From positions 992,001-1,056,000 of the forward strand of contig NZ_CP034909.1 in the NCBI RefSeq assembly GCF_008932245.1: a DNA stretch of 64,000 nt. The letters run 5' to 3'. Under the pieces are notes generated by a model. It saw only the letters and a program-made list of their open reading frames with translations, was not told the origin of the DNA and ran no database searches. A program made the translations under genes and the position numbers. Source of the DNA: Sinorhizobium alkalisoli. GTDB taxonomy: Bacteria; Pseudomonadota; Alphaproteobacteria; Rhizobiales; Rhizobiaceae. The first letter of the stretch is position 1. Each line of letters starts with the position of its first letter. This document shows positions 18,997-29,631 of the stretch, piece after piece.

Positions 18997-20991
18997 ATGG
19001 ACACCATAATCAAGGCTATCGTCTTTCTGCCTCTGATCGGCTTTCTGATCGCCGGACTGCTCGGCACGCAGATCGGCGCCAAGGCATCCGAATATGTAAC
19101 CACCGGCCTGATGCTCGTTGCATTGGCGCTCTCCTGGCTCGTCTTCTTCAATGTCGCGCTCGGCGAAGAGGAAATGATCCGGGTTTCGGTGCTGCGCTGG
19201 ATCCAATCCGGCAGCTTCGATGTCGACTGGGCTTTCCGCGTCGACACGCTGACCGCGGTCATGTTCGTGGTCGTCAATACGGTCTCGACGCTGGTGCATA
19301 TCTATTCGATCGGTTACATGCACCATGATCCGCATCGTCCGCGCTTCTTCGGCTATCTGTCGCTCTTCACCTTCGCGATGCTGATGCTGGTGACGGCCGA
19401 CAACCTTCTGCAGATGTTCTTCGGTTGGGAAGGCGTTGGCCTGGCGTCCTACCTTTTGATCGGCTTCTGGTACAAGAAGCCTTCGGCCAATGCCGCCGCG
19501 ATGAAGGCCTTCATCGTCAACCGCGTCGGGGACTTCGGCTTCGCGCTGGGCATTTTCGCCGTCTTCGTTCTCTTCGGCTCGGTTAATCTCGAAACGATCT
19601 TTGCGGCCGCTCAGAGCTACCTGCCGGCCGAGGGCGCCGGGGCAGGAGATGCGGTCATCAACCTCTTCGGCATGCAGCTTGACAAGGCGGACGCTCTGAC
19701 CGCCGCCTGCGTCCTGCTTTTCATGGGCGCAATGGGCAAGTCGGCGCAGTTCCTGCTGCACACCTGGCTGCCGGACGCCATGGAGGGCCCGACGCCGGTG
19801 TCGGCGCTCATCCACGCCGCCACCATGGTGACCGCCGGCGTCTTCCTCGTCGCCCGCATGTCGCCGCTCTTCGAGCTGTCGCCGGCTGCGCTGACGGTCG
19901 TCACCGTCATCGGCGCCATCACCGCTTTCTTCGCGGCGACCGTCGGCCTCGTCCAGAACGATATCAAGCGCGTCATCGCCTATTCTACCTGTTCGCAGCT
20001 CGGCTACATGTTCGTGGCCCTCGGCGTTGGCGCCTATGGCGCTGCCATCTTCCACCTGTTCACGCACGCGTTCTTCAAGGCGCTCCTGTTCCTCGGGGCC
20101 GGCTCCGTTATCCACGCTGTCGATGGCGAGCAGGACATGCGTCATATGGGCGGCTTGCGCCCGCACATCCCGATCACCTATTGGATGATGTTTGTTGGCA
20201 CGATCGCGCTGACCGGCGTCGGCATTCCCGGTACGCTATTCGGGACGGCCGGTTTCTTCTCGAAGGACGCGATCATCGAATCGACCTTTGCCTCGCACAG
20301 CGCCGTTTCCGGCTTCGCCTTCGTGCTTCTGGTCGTCGCGGCGCTCTTCACCAGCTTCTACTCCTGGCGCCTGACCTTCATGACGTTCCATGGCAGGCCG
20401 CGCGCGTCGGCCGACGTCATGCATCACGTGCATGAATCGCCGCAGGTCATGCTGGTGCCGCTCTATGTCCTGGCCGTCGGTGCCCTCGTTGCCGGCTTTC
20501 TCTTCCACGATTATTTCTTCGGCCATCACTATGCCGAGTTCTGGCAGGGCGCGCTTTTCACGCTGCCGGAAAACGAGATCCTCGAGGAATACCACCACGT
20601 GCCGCTGTGGGTGAAGTGGAGCCCGTTCGTCGCCATGGCCCTCGGCCTCGTGACCGCCTGGTACATGTATATCCGCTCGCCGGAGACGCCAAAGTACCTC
20701 GCTGCCCAGCATCGTGGTCTCTATCAGTTCCTCCTGAACAAGTGGTACTTCGACGAGCTCTACGACTTCCTCTTCGTCCGCACCGCCAAGCGGCTCGGCA
20801 CTTTCCTCTGGAAGCAGGGTGATGGTCGCGTGATCGACGGCTTCGGCCCGAACGGCGTGGCGGCGCGCGTTCTCGACGTGACGGATCGCGTCGTCCGGCT
20901 GCAGACCGGCTACCTTTATCACTACGCGTTCGCGATGCTGATCGGCATTGCAGCGCTCGTCACATGGATGATGCTCGGGAGTTCCTTCTGA
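18997..20991 (+). CDS. nuoL: NADH-quinone oxidoreductase subunit L
   Basis: NuoL is the distal antiporter-like proton-pumping subunit of complex I. The 664-residue product has about 15 hydrophobic helices, the motif [20 protein letters not shown] with its conserved residues, and a long C-terminal region containing the lateral helix. The start is ATG 18997. Its TGA overlaps the nuoM ATG by one base. Confidence 0.97.
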   Translation: MDTIIKAIVFLPLIGFLIAGLLGTQIGAKASEYVTTGLMLVALALSWLVFFNVALGEEEMIRVSVLRWIQSGSFDVDWAFRVDTLTAVMFVVVNTVSTLVHIYSIGYMHHDPHRPRFFGYLSLFTFAMLMLVTADNLLQMFFGWEGVGLASYLLIGFWYKKPSANAAAMKAFIVNRVGDFGFALGIFAVFVLFGSVNLETIFAAAQSYLPAEGAGAGDAVINLFGMQLDKADALTAACVLLFMGAMGKSAQFLLHTWLPDAMEGPTPVSALIHAATMVTAGVFLVARMSPLFELSPAALTVVTVIGAITAFFAATVGLVQNDIKRVIAYSTCSQLGYMFVALGVGAYGAAIFHLFTHAFFKALLFLGAGSVIHAVDGEQDMRHMGGLRPHIPITYWMMFVGTIALTGVGIPGTLFGTAGFFSKDAIIESTFASHSAVSGFAFVLLVVAALFTSFYSWRLTFMTFHGRPRASADVMHHVHESPQVMLVPLYVLAVGALVAGFLFHDYFFGHHYAEFWQGALFTLPENEILEEYHHVPLWVKWSPFVAMALGLVTAWYMYIRSPETPKYLAAQHRGLYQFLLNKWYFDELYDFLFVRTAKRLGTFLWKQGDGRVIDGFGPNGVAARVLDVTDRVVRLQTGYLYHYAFAMLIGIAALVTWMMLGSSF

Positions 20992-22502
20992 TGACCGATT
21001 GGCCCGTACTTTCCGCGGTCACCTTTCTGCCGCTCGTCGGCGTGCTGCTTCTCCTGTTGATGCGGGAAGACAGCGCCTACGGCCGCCGCAACATCCTGAA
21101 TGTATCGCTGCTGACGACGATCTTCACGTTCCTCCTGTCGCTCTACGTCTGGTACCAGTTCGACAGTGCGAATCCCGGCTTCCAGATGATCGAAAAACAG
21201 GAGTGGCTCGGAACCGGCATCTCCTATCACCTCGGGATCGACGGTATCTCGGTGCTGTTCGTGCCGCTGACGGCCTTCCTGATGCCGTTCTGCGTGCTCG
21301 CAAGCTGGGTGACGATCGAGAAGCGGCTGAAGGAGTACATGATTGCGTTCCTGATCCTGGAAACGCTGATGCTCGGCGTCTTCGTGTCGCTCGACATAGT
21401 GCTCTTCTACGTGTTCTTCGAGGCCGGACTGATCCCGATGTTCATCATCATCGGCGTCTGGGGGGGCAGGGACCGCGTCTACGCGAGCTACAAGTTCTTC
21501 CTCTACACGCTGCTCGGCTCGGTCCTGATGCTGCTTGCCATCATGGCCATGTACTGGCAGGCCGGCACCACCGACATCACCGAGCTGCTGCGGTATGATT
21601 TCCCACGGCAGATGCAGACCTGGCTGTGGCTCGCCTTCTTTGCATCCTTCGCCGTGAAGATGCCGATGTGGCCGGTCCACACCTGGCTTCCGGACGCGCA
21701 CGTCCAGGCGCCGACGGCGGGATCGGTCATCCTGGCGGGCATCCTGCTGAAGCTCGGCGGCTATGGCTTCCTGCGCTTCTCGCTGCCGATGTTCCCGCTG
21801 GCGTCCGATTTCTTCGCGCCGCTCGTCTACACGCTTTCGGTCATCGCGATCATCTACACTTCGCTGGTGGCGATGATGCAGGCCGACATCAAGAAGCTGA
21901 TCGCCTATTCGTCGGTCGCGCATATGGGCTATGTGACCATGGGCACCTTCGCGGCCAACGTCCAAGGGGTCCAGGGCGCCATCTTCCAGATGCTGTCGCA
22001 CGGCATCGTCTCCGGCGCGCTCTTCCTTTGCATCGGGGTCGTCTATGACCGACTGCACACGCGCGAGATCGCCGCCTATGGCGGCCTCGTCAACAACATG
22101 CCGAAATATGCCGTGGCCTTCATGGTCTTTACCATGGCCAATGTGGGCCTCCCGGGCACCTCGGGCTTCGTCGGCGAAGTTCTGACGCTGGTCGGCGTCT
22201 TCCGCGCCAACACGTGGGTCGCGCTCTTTGCGACCAGCGGCGTCATCCTGTCGGCGGCCTATGCGCTCTGGCTCTATCGCCGCGTGATCTTCGGTGCGCT
22301 GGAAAAGGAAAGCCTCAAGGCGCTGCTCGACCTGTCCGGGCGCGAGAAGCTGATCCTCTATCCGCTGGTAATCCTGACGATCTTCTTCGGGGTCTATCCG
22401 GCACCGGTCTTCGATGCGACCGCGGCTTCGGTGGACCTGCTCGTCAACAACTACGCCGCGGCCCTGCAGGCAGCGCAAGACGTCGCGCTTTCGGCGCAAT
22501 GA
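20991..22502 (+). CDS. nuoM: NADH-quinone oxidoreductase subunit M
   Basis: NuoM is the middle antiporter-like proton-pumping subunit. The 503-residue product carries [20 protein letters not shown] and a membrane Glu in [23 protein letters not shown] 20991 overlaps the nuoL stop (TGATG); the nine-codon extension inside nuoL is not credible. Confidence 0.97.
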   Translation: MTDWPVLSAVTFLPLVGVLLLLLMREDSAYGRRNILNVSLLTTIFTFLLSLYVWYQFDSANPGFQMIEKQEWLGTGISYHLGIDGISVLFVPLTAFLMPFCVLASWVTIEKRLKEYMIAFLILETLMLGVFVSLDIVLFYVFFEAGLIPMFIIIGVWGGRDRVYASYKFFLYTLLGSVLMLLAIMAMYWQAGTTDITELLRYDFPRQMQTWLWLAFFASFAVKMPMWPVHTWLPDAHVQAPTAGSVILAGILLKLGGYGFLRFSLPMFPLASDFFAPLVYTLSVIAIIYTSLVAMMQADIKKLIAYSSVAHMGYVTMGTFAANVQGVQGAIFQMLSHGIVSGALFLCIGVVYDRLHTREIAAYGGLVNNMPKYAVAFMVFTMANVGLPGTSGFVGEVLTLVGVFRANTWVALFATSGVILSAAYALWLYRRVIFGALEKESLKALLDLSGREKLILYPLVILTIFFGVYPAPVFDATAASVDLLVNNYAAALQAAQDVALSAQ

Positions 22503-22521
22503 CCACAGGACGTGATTGGAC

Positions 22522-23964
22522 ATGACTGCTGAAACCCTTATTGCAAGCCTGCAACTCTCGATGCCCGAGCTGATCCTTGCGATCGGCGCGATGGTGCTGT
22601 TGATGGTCGGCGTCTTCTCGAGCGAAAGGTCGACGGCGACCGTGACTGGGCTCGCGGTTGCGGTGCTGATCTTCGCCGGGCTGTGGCTGGTTCTGAAGAC
22701 GGGCCAAGGCGCGGCCTACGGCGGTGCCTTCCTCTCCGATCCGTTCTCCAAGTTCATGAAGGTCCTGGCGCTGATCGGCTCGATCACTGTCATGGTCATG
22801 ACCGTCGGCCATGCCCGCTCGGCCCAGATCGACCGGTTCGAGTTCCCGGTGCTTCTGCTGCTTGCCACGCTCGGTATGCTGTTGATGATTTCTGCCAACG
22901 ACCTGATCTCGCTTTATCTGTCGCTGGAACTGCAGTCGCTCGCGCTCTACGTGGTCGCAGCGATCAATCGCGACAGCATCCGTTCGACGGAAGCGGGCCT
23001 CAAATATTTCGTTCTCGGTGCTCTGTCGTCAGGCATGCTGCTCTACGGCATGTCGCTCGTCTACGGCTTCACCGGCCATACCGGCTTCGACCAGATCGCC
23101 ACTGCGCTGACATCCGAGGGCCGCTCGCTCGGCCTCGTCTTCGGTCTCGTCTTCATTCTTGCCGGGATCGCCTTCAAGATCTCCGCCGTGCCGTTCCATA
23201 TGTGGACGCCGGACGTTTACGAGGGTGCACCGACGCCGGTCACGGCCTTCTTCGCCGCAGCGCCGAAGGTCGCGGCCATGGCCATGCTCGTCCGCATCGT
23301 CATCCACGCCTTCGAACCGGTCGTCGCCGACTGGCAGCAGATCGTCGTTTTCATCTCGATCGCTTCGATGCTGCTCGGGTCCTTCGCTGCGATCGGCCAG
23401 CGCAACATCAAGCGGCTGATGGCCTATTCGTCGATCGGCCACATGGGCTACGCCCTGGTCGGCCTCGCCGCCGGCTCGATGACCGGCGTACGCGGTGTGA
23501 TCCTCTATATGCTCATCTATATGGTGATGACGCTCGGCACCTTCGCCTGCATCCTCGCCATGCGCCGCCGGGAAGGCGAGAATGTGGAAGGCATCGATGA
23601 TCTGGCGGGCCTGTCGCAGACGAACCCCTTCATGGCGACGGTTCTGACGCTCCTGATGTTCTCGCTTGCGGGCATCCCGCCGCTTGCCGGCTTCTTCGGG
23701 AAGTATTTCGTATTCGTGGCTGCGATCGAGGCGCATCTCTATGCGCTTGCGATTATCGGTGTGCTCGCCTCCGTCGTGGGCGCCTACTATTACCTGCGCA
23801 TCGTCAAGGTCATGTGGTTCGATGAGGCGAAGGGCGAGTTTGCACGCACCGCCGGTGAATTGCGTCTGGTCTTCGGGCTGTCCGGGCTGTTCGTGCTCGG
23901 CTATGTGCTGATCGGCGGCCCGCTCGGCAATGCTGCGGAAGTCGCGGCGCGGACCTTCTTTTGA
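22522..23964 (+). CDS. nuoN: NADH-quinone oxidoreductase subunit N
   Basis: NuoN is the third antiporter-like subunit, next to NuoK. The 480-residue product has about 14 helices and the motif [23 protein letters not shown] 22522 is preferred to TTG 22516 on family alignment. It completes a full 14-subunit set in one operon, and its stop overlaps the TTG start of birA. Confidence 0.97.
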   Translation: MTAETLIASLQLSMPELILAIGAMVLLMVGVFSSERSTATVTGLAVAVLIFAGLWLVLKTGQGAAYGGAFLSDPFSKFMKVLALIGSITVMVMTVGHARSAQIDRFEFPVLLLLATLGMLLMISANDLISLYLSLELQSLALYVVAAINRDSIRSTEAGLKYFVLGALSSGMLLYGMSLVYGFTGHTGFDQIATALTSEGRSLGLVFGLVFILAGIAFKISAVPFHMWTPDVYEGAPTPVTAFFAAAPKVAAMAMLVRIVIHAFEPVVADWQQIVVFISIASMLLGSFAAIGQRNIKRLMAYSSIGHMGYALVGLAAGSMTGVRGVILYMLIYMVMTLGTFACILAMRRREGENVEGIDDLAGLSQTNPFMATVLTLLMFSLAGIPPLAGFFGKYFVFVAAIEAHLYALAIIGVLASVVGAYYYLRIVKVMWFDEAKGEFARTAGELRLVFGLSGLFVLGYVLIGGPLGNAAEVAARTFF

Positions 23965-24728
23965 CGCGCGGGCAGGGCAGCGGCCGGATTTCAGCTGAGG
24001 ATTTCCGGCATGTTGCGCTCGACGAAGCGGTCTCGACCAATAGCGAGTGCCTGGCGCGGGCCCGCGAAGGCGATCCAGGTCTGCTCTGGATCACGGCGGA
24101 GCGCCAGACCGGCGGCCGCGGCCGGCGGGGCCGTACCTGGTTTTCGGAACCCGGAAACCTCTATGCATCGCTGCTGCTCGTCGATGCCGCTCCCGTCGAA
24201 CGCCTGCACGCGCTGCCGCTCGCGGCTGCGGTGGCGGTTCACCGCGCCATTCGCCGGGTCATGCCTCCGGGCGGGCCGGAGGTTTCGATCAAATGGCCGA
24301 ACGACATTCTGATCGATGGCCGGAAGACCTGCGGCATTCTTCTTGAGGGCGAGGGGCTGCCGGACGGCCGCCATGCCTTGGTGATCGGCTGCGGTGTCAA
24401 TGTGGCGGCGACGCCGAAGGAGGCCCTCTATCCGGTCACGTCGCTGCGGCAGGTGGGCGCCACGGTATCGCCCGTGGAACTTTTCGCCCACCTCTTCGTA
24501 ACGATGGCCGAGACGCTGTCGCTGTGGGACCGGGGCGCCGGGATCGGCGCCATTATCGATCAGTGGAGGGCGTCGGCAAAAGGCATAGGTGAACCCATCA
24601 CCGTCAACCTGCCGGATCGGTCGCTTTCCGGACGTTTTGTCGGAATTGACGAGGACGGCCGGCTGCTACTCGATACCGGCGCCGCGGCGCCGGTCGCGAT
24701 AGCAGCGGGTGACGTATTTTTCGGATGA
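23961..24728 (+). CDS. birA: Biotin--[acetyl-CoA-carboxylase] ligase
   Basis: This enzyme activates biotin with ATP and attaches it to a lysine of biotin carboxyl carrier proteins. The 255-residue product shows the biotinyl-AMP loop [10 protein letters not shown] and the [17 protein letters not shown] motif. There is no N-terminal winged helix, so it is a monofunctional ligase rather than an E. coli-type repressor. The start is probably TTG 23961, overlapping the nuoN stop by four bases, which couples it to the nuo operon. Confidence 0.93.
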   Translation: MTRGQGSGRISAEDFRHVALDEAVSTNSECLARAREGDPGLLWITAERQTGGRGRRGRTWFSEPGNLYASLLLVDAAPVERLHALPLAAAVAVHRAIRRVMPPGGPEVSIKWPNDILIDGRKTCGILLEGEGLPDGRHALVIGCGVNVAATPKEALYPVTSLRQVGATVSPVELFAHLFVTMAETLSLWDRGAGIGAIIDQWRASAKGIGEPITVNLPDRSLSGRFVGIDEDGRLLLDTGAAAPVAIAAGDVFFG

Positions 24729-24754
24729 ACGAGGAACAGAGGCGCATAGAATAA

Positions 24755-26422
24755 ATGGCGCAAGAAGAAGAACTGGTATTCTTGCCGCTCGGCGGCGTCG
24801 GCGAGATCGGCATGAATCTCGGCCTCTACGGCTATGGCAGGCCGGGCAACCGCCAATGGATCATGGTCGATTGCGGCGTGACCTTCCCCGGCCCGGACCT
24901 GCCGGGGGTCGATTTGGTTCTGCCGGATATCTCCTTCCTGGCTGAAGAGCGGCGCAACTTGAAGGCCATCATCATCACGCATGCGCATGAAGACCATTAT
25001 GGCGCCTTGAACGATCTTTGGCCGGGGCTGAACGTCCCGGTCTATGCCTCGCCGTTCACCGCCGGCATGCTCGAGGCGAAGCGAGACTACGAGAAGGCGC
25101 GGGCCGAAATTCCCGTCACGGTTTTCAAGTCGGGAGACCGCATCAATGTGGGTCCCTTCAGTATAGAGGCGGTCGGCGTCAACCACTCCATTCCCGAGCC
25201 GATGTCGCTCATTATCCGCACGCCTCTCGGCACCGTGGTGCACACGGGCGACTGGAAGATCGATCTTGAACCGTCGCTCGGGCCGCTGACCGACGAGGCG
25301 CGGTTCCTCCAGGTTGGCGAGGAGGGCGTGCTGGCACTCGTCTGCGATTCGACGAATGCGCTACGCGACGGCGTTTCGCCATCGGAGCGACAGGTCTCCG
25401 AGAGCCTGGCAAAGATCATTGCCGATGCGGAGGGCCGTGTCGGCATCACGACCTTCTCCTCCAATGTCGGCCGCATTCGCTCGGTCGCCGAAGCGGCGGA
25501 AGCCGCCGGCCGGGAAGTGCTCCTGCTGGGCAGTTCGATGAAGCGCGTGGTCGCCGTTGCAAGGGATCTCGGTCTGATGGAAGGGCTGAAGCCGTTCCTC
25601 GCCGAGGACGAGTTCGGCTATATCCCGCGCGACAAGGTCGTCGTCATTCTGACGGGAAGTCAGGGAGAGCCGCGGGCCGCGCTTGCCAAGATCGCCCGGG
25701 ACGAGATGCGCAATGTCGCGTTCTCGGCCGGCGACACGATCGTGTTTTCGTCGCGCACCATTCCCGGCAATGAAAAGGCGATCAACGACATCAAGAACGG
25801 CTTGATTGAGCAGGGCATCCATATCGTCACCGATGGCGAGGCGCTGGTGCATGTCTCCGGCCACCCGCGCCGCAACGAGCTGCAGCAGATGTATCAATGG
25901 CTGAAGCCCCGGACCGTCGTGCCGGTGCACGGCGAGGCGGCGCATCTCACGGCCCATGCCGAGCTCGCGCGGCATTCCGGCATTGCGGACGTGCCGCGCC
26001 TGCGCAACGGCCAGATCCTGCGCCTGGCGCCAGGTCCGGCGGAGGTGGTCGACGAGGCGCCGCACGGCCGCATCTTCAAGGACGGCATGCTGATCGGCGA
26101 CTTCGACGAGATGGGCATAGGCGAACGGCGCAAGCTCTCCTTCGCCGGCCATGTCTCCGTCAACGTCGTGCTCGACAATCGTTATGATTTCCTGAACGAT
26201 CCGGTGGTCGTGCCGATCGGACTTCCCGAGTTCGATGACGAAGGCGACGATATGGCCGACGTGCTCTATGATTCGGTGCTCGGTGCGGTGGAGAGTATTC
26301 CCCGTCCCAAGCGCAAGGACCTCGCAACCCTGCAGGAAGCGGTACGGCGCGCCGTTCGCAGCACGGCCAACCAGGTCTGGGGCAAGAAGCCAATGGTCAC
26401 GGTTTTCGTCACCAAGGTCTGA
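24755..26422 (+). CDS. rnj: Ribonuclease J
   Basis: RNase J is a metallo-beta-lactamase/beta-CASP exo- and endoribonuclease for mRNA decay and rRNA maturation in the cytoplasm. The 555-residue product has the zinc motif THAHEDHYGAL, VVHTGDWKIDLEP, the beta-CASP segment with VHVSGHPRRNELQQMYQWLK, and VPVHGEAAHL. It starts at ATG 24755, 26 bp after birA, suggesting read-through from the operon. Confidence 0.95.
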   Translation: MAQEEELVFLPLGGVGEIGMNLGLYGYGRPGNRQWIMVDCGVTFPGPDLPGVDLVLPDISFLAEERRNLKAIIITHAHEDHYGALNDLWPGLNVPVYASPFTAGMLEAKRDYEKARAEIPVTVFKSGDRINVGPFSIEAVGVNHSIPEPMSLIIRTPLGTVVHTGDWKIDLEPSLGPLTDEARFLQVGEEGVLALVCDSTNALRDGVSPSERQVSESLAKIIADAEGRVGITTFSSNVGRIRSVAEAAEAAGREVLLLGSSMKRVVAVARDLGLMEGLKPFLAEDEFGYIPRDKVVVILTGSQGEPRAALAKIARDEMRNVAFSAGDTIVFSSRTIPGNEKAINDIKNGLIEQGIHIVTDGEALVHVSGHPRRNELQQMYQWLKPRTVVPVHGEAAHLTAHAELARHSGIADVPRLRNGQILRLAPGPAEVVDEAPHGRIFKDGMLIGDFDEMGIGERRKLSFAGHVSVNVVLDNRYDFLNDPVVVPIGLPEFDDEGDDMADVLYDSVLGAVESIPRPKRKDLATLQEAVRRAVRSTANQVWGKKPMVTVFVTKV

Positions 26423-26486
26423 TTGTCGGGGCGTGGCGGTCGCAGCACCACTTTGTCTGGCGAGGCACGCAGCGGGAGGACGTTCG

Positions 26487-26891
26487 ATGCTGGGAAGAGT
26501 GAACCACGTGGCGATCGCAGTGCCGGATCTGGAGGCAGCAGTCGCGAGCTACCGTGCGACGCTCGGAGCGTCCGTCAGCGAAAGGCAGGCCCTGCCGGAA
26601 CACGGCGTGACCGTCGTCTTTGTCACGCTTGCCAACACCAAGGTGGAGCTCTTGGAGCCGCTCGGCGATGCATCGCCGATTGCGGCATTTCTCGAAAAGA
26701 ACCCGTCCGGCGGCATGCACCACATCTGCTACGAGGTGGAGGACATAATCGCGGCGCGCGATCGCCTGCAGCGGGCCGGTGCGCGTGTCCTCGGCGACGG
26801 GAACCCGAAGATCGGTGCCCATGGCAAGCCGGTCCTCTTCCTGCACCCGAAAGATTTCCAGGGCACACTGATCGAGCTTGAAGAGGTGTGA
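26487..26891 (+). CDS. mce: Methylmalonyl-CoA epimerase
   Basis: The enzyme interconverts the 2R and 2S forms of methylmalonyl-CoA in propionyl-CoA breakdown. The 134-residue product is a vicinal-oxygen-chelate protein with metal ligands His7 (RVNHVAIAVPDLEAA), a His in GGMHHICYEVED, and the Glu near the C-terminus in GTLIELEEV. ATG 26487 is preceded by GGGAGGA; an overlapping frame open from 26235 is a shadow of rnj. Confidence 0.93.
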   Translation: MLGRVNHVAIAVPDLEAAVASYRATLGASVSERQALPEHGVTVVFVTLANTKVELLEPLGDASPIAAFLEKNPSGGMHHICYEVEDIIAARDRLQRAGARVLGDGNPKIGAHGKPVLFLHPKDFQGTLIELEEV

Positions 26892-26969
26892 CAGTCGGGC
26901 GCGGCGGAAATGTTTGCCCATTGCGCCGCATTGGCGCTATAAGGCGCCCAGTGCGTGACGGCGCCCTAC

Positions 26970-27067
26970 TGCTTGTCTCCTTTAGTCGAGCTCGATTAAA
27001 GGACGAAGACAAGCAGCAAAACATTGCAGCGGCCTTTGCGCGTCTAAAATGACGCGCAGCGCTGTAG
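26970..27067. repeat. RIME-like palindromic repeat, copy 1
   Basis: Two adjacent palindromes: TGCTTGTC...GACAAGCA enclosing CCTTTA/TTAAAGG (26970-27015), then CAGCG...CGCTG enclosing GCGCGTC/GACGCGC (to 27067). The same composite occurs at 45547-45650, and the second half alone at 27443 and 31650. This matches what I know of rhizobial intergenic mosaic elements. Confidence 0.8.
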
Positions 27068-27150
27068 CTGCTGTCATGGTGCGGAAGACAAAGCCACCGC
27101 GAGAAGCTGCCGCAGCGCGGCTCGACCGCGACTCCTTTCAGGGATGCTGC

Positions 27151-27420
27151 ATGTCCGCCTTTTCGACCTTCGCCGTTTATTTCATTATCTGGTGGATCAC
27201 GCTCTTCGCGGTGCTGCCCTTCGGCGTGCGGACGCAGGCAGAGGAGAACGATGTCGTGCTCGGCACGGTCGAAAGCGCGCCTGCCAGGTTTCGTGGTCCA
27301 CGCGTGGTATTGCTGACGACGGTCGTCGCCGCCGTCATCCATCTCGGCTGGTATGTCCTGTCGGTCAAGCTCGGCTATGACCTGGATACGATATTCGGTT
27401 TCATCGCTCCTCAGGGGTAG
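27151..27420 (+). CDS. DUF1467 family small membrane protein
   Basis: The 89-residue product has two membrane helices (residues about 6-24 and 51-70) separated by a polar loop RTQAEENDVVLGTVESAP. The VYFIIWWITLFAVLPFGVRT start is typical of DUF1467, a short alphaproteobacterial family of unknown function. ATG 27151 follows AGGGATG. It lies between two copies of the palindromic repeat downstream of mce. Confidence 0.88.
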   Translation: MSAFSTFAVYFIIWWITLFAVLPFGVRTQAEENDVVLGTVESAPARFRGPRVVLLTTVVAAVIHLGWYVLSVKLGYDLDTIFGFIAPQG

Positions 27421-27442
27421 TCGCCTCCGCCACAGCGCGTCC

Positions 27443-27486
27443 GCTACAGCGCCGCGCGTCTTATCAGACGCGCAATAAGCAGTAGG
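27443..27486. repeat. RIME-like palindromic repeat, copy 2 (half element)
   Basis: CTACAGCGCC then GCGCGTC/GACGCGC separated by TTATCA; it is the GC-rich half of the composite repeat, inverted relative to copy 1. It lies 22 bp after the DUF1467 stop and could serve as a weak terminator. Confidence 0.7.
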
Positions 27487-27650
27487 ACGAACAACGGACG
27501 CTGCAGAATTGGCAAAAAGCAAAAAGCGTGCCGCTTTCGGGTTGCTTGTGATGATGCACGCCCGCACGCATCGGCGCTGATGTGCAGTCTTGACAGCCGG
27601 CTAAATGCCGTATTCGGCGTCGCTGCTTCGGTGGGGCTGGAGCTAAAAGC

Positions 27651-27682
27651 CAAAAAAAAACAAGGCCAAAGCCTTGTTTTTA
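27651..27682. terminator. Intrinsic terminator with no adjacent gene
   Basis: The stem ACAAGGC/GCCTTGT with loop CAAA is preceded by nine A and followed by five T, so it could work in both directions. The nearest upstream plus-strand gene ends 230 bp before. A possible TTGACA at 27591 with a poor -10 15 bp later could drive a short RNA ending here. Apart from this and the repeat at 27443, I see no gene in 27421-27879. Confidence 0.7.
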
Positions 27683-27879
27683 AGTTTCGCGTGATCTCTA
27701 ATCCGTTTCCGGCGGCAGCGAACGAGCGCGCCTAAGATCTTATCCTCCCAAGACTTGACCGCGAATATCGGCAGAAATTTGGCCTTCCTGCCTGTTTTGT
27801 GGGCCGAAATTAGCTCAAACATTGGGCGCTGTCACTCGATTTTTTTGCATTTTTGCTACACTCCGGCAAATTTTTCCGG

Positions 27880-27909
27880 TTGACAGGGGCGGCTCGCCTC
27901 CTGTTACTA
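27880..27909 (+). promoter_or_regulatory. Probable proS promoter
   Basis: TTGACA (27880-27885), 18-bp spacer, TTACTA (27904-27909), lying after an AT-rich tract. The predicted start near 27916 would give a leader of about 370 nt before proS. Confidence 0.55.
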
Positions 27910-27915
27910 GCGTGC

Positions 27916-28284
27916 TCTTTTGACGCAGGGTGAGGTCCGCAGTTCCGCGCAGGCCGACCAGAGCTGGATACGAGGCTGGTTCAGGCTGTCCCGACCCGTA
28001 TTCCTGTGGCGAGCATGGAAGCCGGTCATTCTCGGTAACATTTCATAGAAGGTTCGGCGGCGCGAAAATCGCCGTGCTGGAGCCGTTGCGGCAGGGTTTC
28101 CTTCCGCGCGCGAAGCGGTTATGAACGCTGGACTTAAGGCTCCCGCCGGCGCCGACGGGAGACCAAGGAGCCGAATTCAATGCAGCTCCTCCATTGCCCG
28201 GAACGGGCAATGGAGGGGTGAAGCCTAACGTCATTTCGCCCGAATCGCTCGATAGTGCGAGATTCGCCAGTTCTGGAACCCGTC
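27916..28284 (+). promoter_or_regulatory. Long structured proS leader with a possible leader peptide
   Basis: Three strong hairpins are visible: CTCCCG/CGGGAG (28140-28161), a 15-bp stem with loop GAA whose core is CTCCATTGCCCG/CGGGCAATGGAG (28186-28218), and CGAATCGCTCG/CGAGATTCG (28241-28266). Between the first two, AAGGAG (28165) precedes ATG 28180, opening a 13-codon frame that runs through the big stem and stops at 28221; its seventh codon is proline CCG. This could be a leader peptide whose translation controls folding. No T-run follows the stems, so any control would be translational rather than classical attenuation. Confidence 0.4.
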
Positions 28285-29613
28285 ATGCGCCTTTCCCGTT
28301 ATTTCATGCCCATTCTGAAGGAAAATCCGAAGGAAGCCGAGATCGTTTCCCATCGTCTGATGCTGAGGACGGGCATGATCCGCCAGCAGTCGGCGGGCAT
28401 CTACAGCTGGCTGCCGCTCGGCAAGCGCGTGCTCGATAAAGTGAACGCGATCATTCGCGAGGAGCAGAACCGTTCCGGCGCGATCGAGCTTCTGATGCCG
28501 ACCCTGCAATCTGCGGAACTCTGGCAGGAAAGCGGACGTTATGACGCCTACGGCAAGGAGATGCTGCGCATCAAGGACCGGCAGGATCGGCCGATGCTCT
28601 ACGGCCCGACGAATGAGGAGATGATCACGGACATCTTCCGTTCCTATGTGAAGTCCTATCGAAACCTGCCGCTCAACCTCTATCACATCCAGCTGAAGTT
28701 CCGTGACGAGATCCGTCCGCGCTTCGGCACCATGCGCTCGCGCGAGTTCCTGATGAAGGACGCCTACTCCTTCGATCTCGACCGGGAAGGGGCGGAACAT
28801 GCCTATAACAAGATGTTTGCCGCCTATCTGCGCACCTTCGACCGCATGGGTCTGCGCGCCATTCCGATGCGCGCCGATACGGGCCCGATCGGAGGAAACC
28901 TGAGCCATGAATTCATCATTCTTGCCGATACCGGCGAGTCGGAAGTCTTCTGCCACAAGGACTTCCTCGATTTCGGGATTCCGGGCGAGGGCACCGATTT
29001 CGATGACGCCGTCGGCCTGAAGGCGATTTTCGAGAAATGGACATCGCGCTACGCCGCCACCTCGGAAATGCACGACGAGGCCGCCTTCGACGCCATTCCG
29101 GAAGCAGAGCGCCTGTCGGCGCGCGGCATCGAAGTTGGTCACATCTTCTATTTCGGTACCAAATATTCTGAGACCATGGGCGCCAAGGTGCTCGGCCCCG
29201 ACGGCAAGGAGCACTTGGTGCACATGGGCTCCTATGGCATCGGTCCCACCCGTCTGGTGCCGGCGATCATCGAAGCCTCGCATGATGACAACGGCATCAT
29301 CTGGCCGAAGTCGGTCGCACCGTTCGACGTCGTCGTCATCAACATGAAAACGGGCGATGATGCTTGCGATGCCGCCTGCGCCACGCTCTACTCGGACCTC
29401 GGCAATGCCGGGCTCGATGTGCTTCTGGACGATACCGACGATCGTGCCGGGGCAAAATTCGCCACCGCCGATCTCATCGGCGTTCCCGTGCAGATCGTCG
29501 TCGGGCCGCGTTCGATCGCCAATGGCGAGGTCGAGGTCAAGGACCGAAAGACCGGCGCGCGCGAGACGATGACGGTCGGGGCCGCGATCAACAAGCTGAT
29601 CGCGTTGAAATAA
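28285..29613 (+). CDS. proS: Proline--tRNA ligase
   Basis: A class II aminoacyl-tRNA synthetase that charges tRNA-Pro. The 442-residue product has motif 2 in [20 protein letters not shown] and motif 3 in [14 protein letters not shown], followed by a C-terminal anticodon-binding domain. It is much shorter than the E. coli type because the editing insertion is largely absent, as known for alphaproteobacterial enzymes. ATG 28285 (MRLSRYFMP) is the family start; ten upstream codons are ignored. Confidence 0.96.
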   Translation: MRLSRYFMPILKENPKEAEIVSHRLMLRTGMIRQQSAGIYSWLPLGKRVLDKVNAIIREEQNRSGAIELLMPTLQSAELWQESGRYDAYGKEMLRIKDRQDRPMLYGPTNEEMITDIFRSYVKSYRNLPLNLYHIQLKFRDEIRPRFGTMRSREFLMKDAYSFDLDREGAEHAYNKMFAAYLRTFDRMGLRAIPMRADTGPIGGNLSHEFIILADTGESEVFCHKDFLDFGIPGEGTDFDDAVGLKAIFEKWTSRYAATSEMHDEAAFDAIPEAERLSARGIEVGHIFYFGTKYSETMGAKVLGPDGKEHLVHMGSYGIGPTRLVPAIIEASHDDNGIIWPKSVAPFDVVVINMKTGDDACDAACATLYSDLGNAGLDVLLDDTDDRAGAKFATADLIGVPVQIVVGPRSIANGEVEVKDRKTGARETMTVGAAINKLIALK

Positions 29614-29631
29614 GAGGCAAAGGGATCGAAT

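Noticed and set aside
27916..28284. Considered as tmRNA or 6S RNA
   Set aside because: No tRNA-like acceptor end and no plausible tag reading frame could be seen; the structure fits a leader better.
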